A stretch of DNA of 64,000 nt from Pseudomonas sp. ADAK13 (GCF_012935715.1 NZ_CP052860.1:6572001-6636000), one strand, 5' to 3'; positions 53,236 to 61,518 are shown, counted from the first letter of the stretch. Notes: generated by a model from the sequence alone, not told the origin. A program made the numbers and translations.

Positions 53236-54753
53236 TCACGCCAGCGAGACGTCCTTGAGGAACGCCTCCACACGTGGGTTCTCGCCGCTGCGCAACGCGT
53301 GCGGCGTGTCATCGCAGACCACCCGGCCCTTCTCCATGAACACGATCCGGTCGGAGACCTTGAACGCGAAATTCATCTCATGGGTGACGATCACCATGGT
53401 GATGCCCTCCTGGGCCAGGGCTTCGATGACTTGCAGGACTTCGTTGACTTTTTCCGGGTCGAGGGCCGAGGTGGGCTCGTCAAACAGCATGATTTGCGGG
53501 CGCATCATCAGGGCGCGGGCAATGGCCACGCGCTGCTGTTGGCCACCGGACAACTGGTGCGGATATTTCCAGGCGTGGTCGAGCATGCCGACCTTGTGCA
53601 GCAGCGCGTAGGCCTGTTGCTTCAGCTCTTCGACGCGCCCTAGGCGGTGGTACTTCGGCGCCATCAGCAGGTTGTCGAGCACGCTCAAATGCGGGAACAG
53701 GTTGAAGCTCTGGAACACCATGCCGATGTTCAGGCGATGCTCGGCGTGCTCCACGTACTGCGGCTTTTGCGCGCCGACCTTGTCCAGGTGAATGAACGGC
53801 TGGCCGTTGATTCTGATCTCGCCGTTATCCAGTTGCTCAAGGCCATTGAGCAGGCGAATCAGGGTGGTTTTGCCGGAGCCCGAAGGCCCGATCACCGACA
53901 CCACTTCACCGGGCTGAATCTGCAGGTTGACCGAGCCCAACACCTCCACATCGTTGTAGGCCTTGTGCAGCCGGAAAGCCTGGAGTGCCGGGCCTTCGGT
54001 GCTGACCGGGCGCTGCAGGGCGACACGCTGTTGGGTCGCCAGTGCCAGCACTTCTGCATCGGGCACCCGGGAAACGTTGCGCTGGTTGACGTCGAGAAAA
54101 CGCTCCAGGCGCTTGAGCAGGAAGTCGAACACCGTGACGATGAATACGTAGAAAAACGCCACCGCCGCCATCGTCTCGATCACCAGGAAGTTCTGCGAAT
54201 ACAGGCGCTGGCCGACCATCAGAATCTCGGTCAGCGAGATCACCGACACCAATGACGTGAGCTTGACGATGGAGATGTATTCGTTGGCCAGCGACGGCAG
54301 CGCCACCCGCAATGCCTGCGGAATCACCACCCGCCACTGGATCCCGAAAAACTTCAGCCCCAGTGCCCGCGCAGCCTCGCCCTGCCCTTTGGGAATCGAC
54401 AGCAGGCCGCCCCGGTGAATCTCCGCCACATAGGCGGTTTCGCAGATCACCAGGGCCAGCAGGCCGGCCCAGAACGGGTCCGCCAGGATCACCGAAGTGG
54501 CGGGAATCGCTTGCGGCAGGTTGTAGATGAAGATCAGCAGCACCAGCAGCGGCAGGCTGCGGAACAACCAGATGTAGCCCCGCGCCGGCAGGCTGATCAG
54601 CGCATGTCTGGATTGCTTGGCCAGGGCCAGCAGGAAGCCCAGCGCGATGCTCAACACCCAGGTCAACGAACTGAGTTGGATGACCGTCCATGTCGCCCGC
54701 CAGAACTCGGCATCGGCCAGCAAACCAAACATGTAATTCCAGTTGAAAGTCAT
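53236..54753 (-). CDS. Amino-acid ABC transporter, permease fused to ATP-binding protein
   Basis: 505 residues. Residues 1-225 are a HisM/GlnP-type permease with about five spans and an EAA loop (GEAARALGLKFFGIQWRVV). After a linker, residues 258-505 are an ATPase with Walker A GPSGSGKTT at 289-297, Q-loop FQSFNLFPHLSV, signature [15 protein letters not shown] and Walker [13 protein letters not shown]. Normally these are two genes. One chain can form a homodimeric transporter. The ATG at 54753 is used; only a TTG lies upstream. First gene of the minus-strand catabolic operon. Confidence 0.9.
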   Translation of the reverse strand: MTFNWNYMFGLLADAEFWRATWTVIQLSSLTWVLSIALGFLLALAKQSRHALISLPARGYIWLFRSLPLLVLLIFIYNLPQAIPATSVILADPFWAGLLALVICETAYVAEIHRGGLLSIPKGQGEAARALGLKFFGIQWRVVIPQALRVALPSLANEYISIVKLTSLVSVISLTEILMVGQRLYSQNFLVIETMAAVAFFYVFIVTVFDFLLKRLERFLDVNQRNVSRVPDAEVLALATQQRVALQRPVSTEGPALQAFRLHKAYNDVEVLGSVNLQIQPGEVVSVIGPSGSGKTTLIRLLNGLEQLDNGEIRINGQPFIHLDKVGAQKPQYVEHAEHRLNIGMVFQSFNLFPHLSVLDNLLMAPKYHRLGRVEELKQQAYALLHKVGMLDHAWKYPHQLSGGQQQRVAIARALMMRPQIMLFDEPTSALDPEKVNEVLQVIEALAQEGITMVIVTHEMNFAFKVSDRIVFMEKGRVVCDDTPHALRSGENPRVEAFLKDVSLA

Positions 54754-55024
54754 CGTCACTGCGCTCGACAAAAAATGAAAATGCCCACCGAATGCTCAAC
54801 GTGAAGGTCGAACCCTGATCTGCACCGATGGATTGAGAGTCGTGGGAGGAGGCACTTTGGGTCAATTCGTAAAAGCCGGCCTATTGGGTAGGGAGAACCT
54901 ACGCAGCGTCACCGTTCCCTGGGTGACGACGGGGCTGCTGAAACAGCCTGTCTCGTATTGGTGCGGGACCGCGCCTGCGCTGCATGCCGGCGCCACCTTT
55001 TGGTGCGCTGCAAACACAATTCCT

Positions 55025-55111
55025 TGTGGGAGCTGGCTTGCCTGCGATGGCATCGCCGCGGTGTACCTGCAAGACCGAGGTGCCCGCATCGCAGGCAAGC
55101 CAGCTCCCACA
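55025..55111. repeat. REP-type inverted pair (GTGGGAGCTGGC family)
   Basis: Two perfect arms starting TGTGGGAGCTGGCTTGCC face each other. It occupies part of the 380-base gene-free stretch (54754-55133) between the transporter and LysR genes; the rest contains the transporter leader and shows no gene. Confidence 0.9.
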
Positions 55112-55133
55112 GAAAAGCAAGAAAGCAGGCCGT

Positions 55134-56108
55134 TCAGCTCACCGTGTTAAGGCTGCGCACCGCATGGGCATCGAAAAAGCTGGGGGCTGCCATGCCCGGG
55201 ATGTACTGGTCTGAAACGAACATGCGGCAACGCTCGGCAAACGCCGACACCACCCGGGACAGTTGGGTATTGCTCGCCGTGGCGTACCCCAGCTGCATCG
55301 GCCGGTGCGGGCCGGACAACCGCAGGCGGATCAAGCGCTTGCCGTCCTGGGAAAGGTTGGCTTTGGGCCGGGCGTTCGCGAAGGAATAGCCGATGCCATT
55401 GGCGACCATGGAACGCACGGTTTCAAGGTTGCTGGAGCGCATGATGATGTTCGGGGTGGTGCCCGCCTGCATAAAGAAGCTGAGGAAATATTCCCGGCTC
55501 CAGGGCGTGTCCAGCAGCACCACGGGGTAATCCTCAAGGTCGAGCATGCTCACCGCCGACAGGCTGGCCAGCGGATGGTACTCACCCACCATCACATACG
55601 GCGGCAGTTGCGCCAGCGGCTGGAAGTCGATGTCCTCACTGGTCACCAGGTCGTAGGTCAGGGCGATATCGATCTCGGCGCTGCGCAGTTTTTCCAGCAT
55701 TTCCTCGTGGTTGCCCTCGACCTGTGTGAGGCGCACGCCCGGAAACGCCCGGCCAAAACCGAACACCAGCTCGGGGGTGATCATCGGCGCCAGCCATTCC
55801 AGGCACCCCACCCGCAGTGGGCCGCGCACCGTGTTCAGCGACTCGGAGGCGATGGTGTAGAGGTTGGTCATCTGCTCCAGGATCAGCTTGGCCTCTTGCA
55901 TCACCTGGCGCCCCACAGCCGTGAGGGAAATGCCCTGGGCGTGGTGCCGAACAAACAGCTGGATGCCCAGCTCGGCCTCCATATGAGTGATCGCCGCCGA
56001 GATCGACGGCGACGACACATGAATGCGTTCAGACGCGGCACTGATGCTGCCTGCCTCACCGGAAGCCACGAAATATTCCAGTTGGCGCTGGGTAATACGA
56101 CTGAGCAT
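55134..56108 (-). CDS. LysR-family regulator of the 48763-58579 block (probable)
   Basis: 324 residues. DNA-binding half: ITQRQLEYFVASGEAGSISAASERIHVSSPSISAAITHMEAELG. The effector domain is complete. It lies between the minus-strand transporter/enzyme operon and the plus-strand RidA/AroQ/monooxygenase genes, divergent from the latter with a 217-bp gap that contains a repeated cis-element. Autoregulation and control of both arms is the natural inference. Confidence 0.87.
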   Translation of the reverse strand: MLSRITQRQLEYFVASGEAGSISAASERIHVSSPSISAAITHMEAELGIQLFVRHHAQGISLTAVGRQVMQEAKLILEQMTNLYTIASESLNTVRGPLRVGCLEWLAPMITPELVFGFGRAFPGVRLTQVEGNHEEMLEKLRSAEIDIALTYDLVTSEDIDFQPLAQLPPYVMVGEYHPLASLSAVSMLDLEDYPVVLLDTPWSREYFLSFFMQAGTTPNIIMRSSNLETVRSMVANGIGYSFANARPKANLSQDGKRLIRLRLSGPHRPMQLGYATASNTQLSRVVSAFAERCRMFVSDQYIPGMAAPSFFDAHAVRSLNTVS

Positions 56109-56201
56109 CACGCCTCCACTCCATCAACAGGCCGACACCCGGCTGGCGCCGACGGCTTGAACCACAGCTGTGCACGGTTCATGCCGGGTGCGGTTTTCGC
56201 C

Positions 56202-56251
56202 CTACGCCGAAGCTCAGGCACAGCGCTTCGGTTTTGCCTAAGCACTACCTC
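56202..56251 (+). promoter_or_regulatory. Shared cis-element, copy 1 (upstream of RidA-like gene)
   Basis: AGCGCTTCGGTTTTGCCTAA followed by GCACTACC at 56222-56249 is nearly the same as the sequence at 57221. A weaker version, CGGTTTTCGCCCTACG, begins at 56201. The element is 104 bases before the RidA-like ATG. It may be a promoter plus LysR site. Confidence 0.55.
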
Positions 56252-56325
56252 GCGCAAATGCTGGTTTCGCGCGAGCGGGGCCAATGTGAAGCTGGATTTA
56301 TTCCGTACCCAACGAGTTGCCAGCA

Positions 56326-56760
56326 ATGCCCACCCATACCCGTATTCGCATGTTCAACACCCAGCAGACCTACCCCAACCAGGCGCTGGACAACGACCTG
56401 TGCCAGGCCGTGCGCGCCGGCAACACCATTTATGTGCGTGGCCAGATAGGCACCGATTTCGAGGGCAACCTGGTCGGCCTCGGCGACCCACGGGCGCAAG
56501 CCGAACAGGCGATGAAAAACGTCAAGCAACTGCTGGAAGAAGCCGGTTCCGACCTGTCGCACATCGTGAAGACCACCACCTACCTGATCGACCCGCGCTA
56601 CCGCGAGCCGGTGTACCGGGAGGTCGGCAAATGGCTCAAGGGCGTGTTCCCGATCTCCACCGGCCTGGTGATTTCAGGGTTGGGCCAGCCGGAATGGTTG
56701 ATGGAAATCGACGTGATCGCCGTGGTGCCGGATGACTGGAACCCGGGCCAGCCAACCTGA
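56326..56760 (+). CDS. RidA/YjgF-family protein
   Basis: 144 residues. The fold is RidA-like: TIYVRGQIGTDFEGNLVGLGDPRAQAEQAMKNVKQLLEEAG, ISTGLVISGL, MEIDVIAVVP. In canonical RidA an Arg (R105, in PAR-T/S) and Glu (EIEAIA) bind and hydrolyse the imine; here the Arg site reads FPISTG and the Glu is in MEID, so the usual deaminase chemistry is doubtful. ATG at 56326 used; the upstream site is weak and an ATG at 56350 is possible. First gene of the plus-strand module, 16 bp before the AroQ-like gene. Confidence 0.8.
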   Translation: MPTHTRIRMFNTQQTYPNQALDNDLCQAVRAGNTIYVRGQIGTDFEGNLVGLGDPRAQAEQAMKNVKQLLEEAGSDLSHIVKTTTYLIDPRYREPVYREVGKWLKGVFPISTGLVISGLGQPEWLMEIDVIAVVPDDWNPGQPT

Positions 56761-56776
56761 CGACCTGGAGTGTCCC

Positions 56777-57220
56777 ATGCCCCGCACTGTGTATTTCCTC
56801 AACGGCCCCAACGCTAACCTGTACGGGCTGGACAAAAACGGCACCTACGGCAGCGAAAGCTTCGCCAGCATCGAAGCACGCTGCCAGCGCCACGCCACGG
56901 AGCTGGGCCTGACCCTGGCGTTTCGCCAGAGCAACCATGAGGGCGTGCTGGTGGACTGGATTCAGGAGGCTCGCCTCAACGCCCGCGCGATCATCATCAA
57001 CGCCGCCGGCCTGACCTACAGCTCGGTGCCGATCCTGGATGCGCTGCTGGCGTTTGACGGCCCGATCATCGAAGCCCACATGAGCAACATCTGGAAGCGC
57101 GAGGCTTTCCGTCATCACTCTTACGTGTCCAAAGCCGCCACCGGCGTGATCGCAGGCCTCGGCGCGCTCGGCTATCGCCTGGCCCTGACAGCGGTGGCCG
57201 AGCTTCTGGAGACCGATTGA
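56777..57220 (+). CDS. Type II dehydroquinase-like (AroQ-fold) protein with altered active site
   Basis: 147 residues, the AroQ length. Aligned by number to the M. tuberculosis enzyme, Asn12 (NGPNANL), Tyr24, Asn75, His101, Ser103 and Arg112 are kept (EAHMSNIWKREAFRHHS), but the loop Arg19 is Asp and His81 is Tyr (LTYSS in place of THTS). Dehydroquinase normally removes water from 3-dehydroquinate in aromatic amino-acid synthesis; with those two residues lost it probably works on another substrate. A GGAG site precedes the ATG at 56777. A genuine aroQ should lie elsewhere in the genome. Confidence 0.85.
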   Translation: MPRTVYFLNGPNANLYGLDKNGTYGSESFASIEARCQRHATELGLTLAFRQSNHEGVLVDWIQEARLNARAIIINAAGLTYSSVPILDALLAFDGPIIEAHMSNIWKREAFRHHSYVSKAATGVIAGLGALGYRLALTAVAELLETD

Positions 57221-57250
57221 AGCGCTTTGGTTTTGCCTAACCTCTACGTT
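57221..57250 (+). promoter_or_regulatory. Shared cis-element, copy 2 (upstream of monooxygenase gene)
   Basis: AGCGCTTTGGTTTTGCCTAA then CCTCTACG begins right after the AroQ-like stop codon and 108 bases before the monooxygenase ATG. Copy 1 lies 104 bases before the RidA-like ATG. The match is 24 of 28 bases. Confidence 0.6.
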
Positions 57251-57328
57251 CGAAAAGCATCATTTGCGGCTGGCTGGCGCTTGATCACACTGGCACCCGT
57301 CGATGGTTGCTCACTTTAGGAAGCTCAC

Positions 57329-58579
57329 ATGTCAGTTGAAACAATCAACACCCTGGTGGTGGGCGCGGGCCAGGCGGGGGTCGCCATGAGTGAGCACCTC
57401 TCACTGATGGGCGTGCCGCACATCGTGCTGGAGCGCAACCGCATCGCCGAGCGCTGGCGGTCCGAGCGCTGGGACTCGCTGGTCGCCAACGGCCCGGCCT
57501 GGCACGACCGGTTCCCCGGCCTGAAATTCGAGGGTATTTCCCCGGAGAGCTTCCCGCCGAAAGAGCGCATGGCGGCGTACTTTGAAGAGTACGTGCAGAT
57601 GCTGAAGGCGCCGGTGCGCACCGGGGTTGAAGTGCAGCAAGTGGAACGGCATGTGGGGCGGCCCGGGTTCAAGGTGACCACCTCGGCCGGTGTGATCGAG
57701 GCCACCAACGTGGTTGCCGCAACGGGCCCCTTCCAACGGCCGTCCATCCCGAAACTGGTGCCGGAACACGCCAGGGTGCAGCAGCTTCATTCCTCTGCCT
57801 ACAAGAATCCCGGCCAACTGGCTGAAGGTGCCGTGTTGGTGGTGGGCGCTGGAGCATCCGGCTCGCAGATTGCCGAAGAACTGCAAAAGGCCGGCAAGAC
57901 GGTGTACCTCTCGGTGGGCGAACACTACCGCCCTCCCCGCGCTTACCGTGGCCGGGATTACTGCTGGTGGCTGGGCGCGCTGGGCTTGTGGGACGAGGTC
58001 AAAATCCAGCCGAAGAAAAAACATGTGGCCTTTGCCGTCAGTGGCTACGAAGGCGGCAAGACGGTCGACTTCCGCCGCCTGGCGCACATGGGCATTACGC
58101 TGGTGGGCGTAACCCGGGCGTGGAATGAAGGCGTGATGGAGTTTGAGCCGGGCCTGGCGGCCAACGTGGCGGAAGGTGATCGTGCCTACTTTGATGTGCT
58201 GCGCGATGCCGACGCCTATATCGAGCAGAACGGCCTGGAGTTTGCGCCGGAGCCTGAAGCGTGGGAACTGCTGGCTGACCCCCAATGCCTGGTGAACCCG
58301 ATCCTTAGCCTGGACCTGGCAGAGGCTGGCGTGACCACGATCCTGTGGGCCACCGGTTTCAGTTTCGACTTCAGCTGGCTGAAGGTGAATGCGTTTGACG
58401 AGAAAGGCGAGCCTTTCCATAAGCGCGGGATCTCGGCGGAGAGCGGGATTTACTTCCTGGGTTTGCCCAACCTGGTGAACCGTGCGTCTTCGTTCATCTA
58501 TGGTGTTTGGCACGATGCGAAGTACGTGGCCGACCATATCGTCTTGCAGAACGACTACAAGGCCTATCGCAAGCCGTGA
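57329..58579 (+). CDS. Flavin-containing monooxygenase-type oxidoreductase (CzcO-like)
   Basis: 416 residues with two dinucleotide-binding motifs: VVGAGQAGVAM at 10-20 for FAD and VVGAGASGSQ at 171-180 for NADPH. ATGPF near 131-135 and ATGFSFDFSW near the end are the FMO/BVMO linkers. It should hydroxylate or insert oxygen, often on N or S or next to a ketone. The Baeyer-Villiger fingerprint FxGxxxHxxxWP is not obvious. Own promoter element as copy 2. Same strand as the RidA/AroQ-like genes. Confidence 0.87.
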   Translation: MSVETINTLVVGAGQAGVAMSEHLSLMGVPHIVLERNRIAERWRSERWDSLVANGPAWHDRFPGLKFEGISPESFPPKERMAAYFEEYVQMLKAPVRTGVEVQQVERHVGRPGFKVTTSAGVIEATNVVAATGPFQRPSIPKLVPEHARVQQLHSSAYKNPGQLAEGAVLVVGAGASGSQIAEELQKAGKTVYLSVGEHYRPPRAYRGRDYCWWLGALGLWDEVKIQPKKKHVAFAVSGYEGGKTVDFRRLAHMGITLVGVTRAWNEGVMEFEPGLAANVAEGDRAYFDVLRDADAYIEQNGLEFAPEPEAWELLADPQCLVNPILSLDLAEAGVTTILWATGFSFDFSWLKVNAFDEKGEPFHKRGISAESGIYFLGLPNLVNRASSFIYGVWHDAKYVADHIVLQNDYKAYRKP

Positions 58580-58645
58580 GGCACTGGCGCGGCCCAGGCA
58601 ATCCCGTCAGACTGCCCGCAACGAAGCATGGCGGGGAACAACAGG

Positions 58646-59533
58646 ATGGATCGGCTGGCGGCGATGGAAACCTATGTCTACGTGGTAGAGACCGGTTCGT
58701 TTTCTGCGGCGGCCAGGCGCCTGGACGTCGGGCAACCCGCCATTTCAAAAACCATCGCACAGCTTGAAGACCACCTGGGCGTGCGCCTGCTGATCCGGTC
58801 GACGCGCGGGTTGACGCCGACCGAGGCCGGCACGCTGTTTTTCGAGCACGCCAAAAAGGTCATCGAAGGCGCAGATGAAGCCGAACTCGCCGCACGCGGG
58901 TCAGCGGCCGGGTTGACCGGCACCTTGCGGATTTCAGCGGCGACCACCTTCGCCCGGTTGCACATTCTTCCCCACCTTGGCGCGTTCCTGGAGCAGCACC
59001 CGCAGCTGGATGTCGACGTGCGCCTGGACGACCGCTCGATGAACCTGATTGAAGAAGGGATCGACGTGGCGTTGCGCATGGGCAACCTCAGCGATTCGAA
59101 TCTGACCGCAAGAAAAATCGCCCAGTGCCGGCGGTTGGTGATGGCGACGCCGGCGTATTTCCAACGCTGCGGCGTGCCCGAATCCCCCGCCGACCTGGCC
59201 GATCACGAGGCCGTGATCTATACGCTGGGCGGCGGTGGCACCTCATGGGTCTTCAAGAAAGACGGCACCGAGCAACCCGCCACCCTCGCCGGCCGTATAC
59301 GGGTGAGCGCGGCCGAGGGTGTGCGCACGGCGGTGTTGTCGGGCTACAGCCTCACCATCTCGTCAGAATGGATGTTCACCCCTGAGCTGGCGAGTGGCGA
59401 GGTGGTGGCGGTGCTTGGAGACTGGACGCTGCCGGAGCTGGACCTGTGGGCGATCTTCCCCACCGGGCGCATGGCAAGCGCCAAGGCCCGCGCGTTTGTC
59501 GACTTTGTCGAACACTTGATGGAAAACCGTTAA
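58646..59533 (+). CDS. LysR-family transcriptional regulator
   Basis: 295 residues from the ATG at 58646, as MDRLAAMETYVYVVETGSFS is the usual N-terminus of this subgroup; the ATG at 58628 is in frame and possible. The helix-turn-helix is SFSAAARRLDVGQPAISKTIAQLE and the effector domain is complete to MENR. It is on the same strand as, and 66 bp after, the monooxygenase gene. It overlaps the convergent peroxiredoxin gene by 4 bp. A second regulator of the block is possible. Confidence 0.85.
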   Translation: MDRLAAMETYVYVVETGSFSAAARRLDVGQPAISKTIAQLEDHLGVRLLIRSTRGLTPTEAGTLFFEHAKKVIEGADEAELAARGSAAGLTGTLRISAATTFARLHILPHLGAFLEQHPQLDVDVRLDDRSMNLIEEGIDVALRMGNLSDSNLTARKIAQCRRLVMATPAYFQRCGVPESPADLADHEAVIYTLGGGGTSWVFKKDGTEQPATLAGRIRVSAAEGVRTAVLSGYSLTISSEWMFTPELASGEVVAVLGDWTLPELDLWAIFPTGRMASAKARAFVDFVEHLMENR

Positions 59534-60186
59534 CCCTGCAACGCGGGCAGCAACTCGGAAGGGTCCGGGCGACGGGTGTAGTCCGGGTTGACTTCAGCGT
59601 AAGTGATCACGCCGTCCTGGCCGATCACGAAGCGCGCCGGCATGGGCAACACCCAATCCGGGTTGTTGTTGAAGGCCGGCAGGTCATTGCCGAACGACTT
59701 GTACAAGTCCACCAGATAGTCGGGCAACTTGAAGCGCAGGCCAAAGGCATCGGCCACGTCGCTCAGGGTGTCGGACAGAATCGGGAAGCTCAGCTTGTTC
59801 TCGCGCACCGACTTGCGGCTGTTTACGTTGTTCTGCGGGGAAATCGCCACCAGGCTTGCACCCAGCTCACGGAACACCGGCAAGGCCTCCTCCAGCGCTT
59901 GCAGCTCCATGTTGCAGTACGGGCACCACACACCACGGTAGAAGGTAATCACCAGCGGGCCCTTGGCCAACAACTCCACCGAGGAAACAGGATTGCCGTC
60001 GGGGTCGTTGAGCTTGAAGGCTGGGGCCTTGTCGCCGACCTTCAGCGCGCGTTCGGCCTGGCCGGTGGCGATCAGTTCGTCGGTGGCGCGCTTCATCACC
60101 ACGTGCACCTGGGGCGGCGCATTGTAGGGTGGTTTGCCGGCGACGAAGTCCGCGTTGAAGGCATCGAGTTTTGCTTGAAGAGTCAT
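59530..60186 (-). CDS. Peroxiredoxin-like (AhpC/TSA) protein
   Basis: 218 residues. The thioredoxin fold has the CxxC active site FYRGVWCPYCN (Cys88, Cys91). An N-terminal helical extension (MTLQAKLDAFNADFVAGKPP) is typical of this 'peroxiredoxin-like family' of pseudomonads. It should reduce peroxides or act as a thiol oxidoreductase in the cytoplasm. The ATG at 60186 is preferred over an open frame to 60243, whose codons look unlike coding sequence. It overlaps the LysR gene by 4 bp, tail to tail. Confidence 0.88.
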   Translation of the reverse strand: MTLQAKLDAFNADFVAGKPPYNAPPQVHVVMKRATDELIATGQAERALKVGDKAPAFKLNDPDGNPVSSVELLAKGPLVITFYRGVWCPYCNMELQALEEALPVFRELGASLVAISPQNNVNSRKSVRENKLSFPILSDTLSDVADAFGLRFKLPDYLVDLYKSFGNDLPAFNNNPDWVLPMPARFVIGQDGVITYAEVNPDYTRRPDPSELLPALQG

Positions 60187-60331
60187 GTTCGGTTCCTGGC
60201 ATTGGGGCGGTTGACCGCCCGGATTTGATCGCCAGACCAGCATTGCTGTTTGCAGGGTGCGGTAGTAGAGAGGCTGAAAGCATAGGAGCTATTCTTCGGC
60301 GGAATGCGATCCCTGTGGGTAGCGCGCTTAT

Positions 60332-60374
60332 TGTGGTGAGCGAGCTTGCTCGCGCTGGACTGCGCAGCAGTCCC
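60332..60374. repeat. Unpaired REP element (GGTGAGCGAGC family)
   Basis: TGTGGTGAGCGAGCTTGCTC then GGACTGCGCAGCAGTCC: one REP half with its inner hairpin but no inverted partner. It is in the 456-base gene-free stretch 60187-60642, which also holds the peroxiredoxin promoter region and shows no gene. Confidence 0.7.
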
Positions 60375-60642
60375 ATTTTCCGGGGTCGCCTCGCGACCCA
60401 ATTTTACGAATCTACTGGGGCAGTCGGTTTGAACACCCCTGACTCATGTCTTCACCTCCCTTGCCGACACACTGGCGATGACGGGAACTCTCAACGGCCG
60501 ATGCCTGCAATTGCTGGCCGTTTAACAGAGAACAAACACTCCCGCCATCCTCGGCTACACGCAGTCCCACCCACTCACCAGGACTCGCGTGTTCCTGAGG
60601 TGTCGCATAGAAAGTCTTCATTTCTACCCCAGGAGTCACTCA

Positions 60643-61263
60643 ATGAAATGGCATCAACTGCTCTTCCCTTTCGCCGCGCTGGTGACTTGTGCCAGCAGCT
60701 TCGCCGCCACGCCCCCACTGCAAACGTTTCTCGCCTGTGACGAAAACTCTCTGGCCGTGGTCAATCAGCCGGGTCTCAAGGAACGCATTCCCAGTGCGCT
60801 GGCCAACGGCAAGATGACGTTCAGTGGCGGAACCAAAACAGACATGGGGCAGCGGTGGGTATTCGACACGCCGGTCACCCTGAGTGGTGTCGCGCTGACC
60901 GGCTTTTTTGTGGAAGACCAGGACCTGATGGGCTCTCGCATCATTGGCTGGGGCTTCTACACCCAGCAGGCACCCGATGAGCTTTACGCCCAGTTGAATA
61001 AAGTACCCGGCAACAACCTGGAGAGCGCCAACGGGATTTACGCCCGCGCGCAAATCTGGTCGCACAAGCAGTCAGCCTGGGTACCGGAAAACGGCGATGA
61101 CAATGCAGGCAAGCTGGTCACCGATACGGCAGAACGGATATTGATGGTAGAACCTGCGCCGCAAGACGTGACCAAGACCAGCAAAGGTATGGTCACCTGC
61201 TCGGTTCAAGGCACGGTCAGCGCAGCGATGCTCAAGTCCACTCGGCCTGACCTCATCAAGTGA
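60643..61263 (+). CDS. Unknown secreted protein, smaller paralogue of the one at 42050
   Basis: 206 residues. Signal peptide with SFA cleavage near 21; no lipobox because the residue before Cys16 is Thr. The mature chain has FLACDENSLAVV, LTGFFVEDQDLMG, WGFYTQQ, then ERILMVEPAPQ and CSVQGTVSAAMLKSTRPDLIK. These blocks match the first half of the 413-residue protein at 42050. Two Cys in the mature part (ACD and TCS) are conserved in both and may pair. AGGAGT precedes the ATG. No named domain; function unknown. Confidence 0.72.
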   Translation: MKWHQLLFPFAALVTCASSFAATPPLQTFLACDENSLAVVNQPGLKERIPSALANGKMTFSGGTKTDMGQRWVFDTPVTLSGVALTGFFVEDQDLMGSRIIGWGFYTQQAPDELYAQLNKVPGNNLESANGIYARAQIWSHKQSAWVPENGDDNAGKLVTDTAERILMVEPAPQDVTKTSKGMVTCSVQGTVSAAMLKSTRPDLIK

Positions 61264-61272
61264 GAATGGGGG

Positions 61273-61312
61273 GCAGACCACCATCACCTGAAGGTGGTCT
61301 GCACCCCTATTT
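61273..61312 (+). terminator. Stem-loop terminator after the secreted-protein gene
   Basis: GCAGACCACC and GGTGGTCTGC form a perfect 10-bp stem around a 10-base loop, 10 bases after the stop, then ACCCCTATTTTCT. The T run is short and delayed. Confidence 0.65.
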
Positions 61313-61518
61313 TCTCCCCGCGATGAATGCGCATGAGTCTGGCGCGAAATGAATGCCGGCAAAACCTGATGACTCCAGCCATCAGATGTATGGCTCCCCT
61401 CCCCACATACGCCAAAAAAAACCGCCAATCCCAACAATCCGCAGGGTGCCGCCCGGCATTTCGCCAACCCATAATGGACCGACAACAATAAAGGGGCTCA
61501 CCCCGGGGCGCGTAAGCC

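Noticed and set aside
55263..56735. A 490-codon plus-strand frame opposite the LysR gene and reading into the RidA-like gene out of frame
   Set aside because: Antisense to the LysR gene; composition is His/Gln/Arg-rich and no domain is visible.
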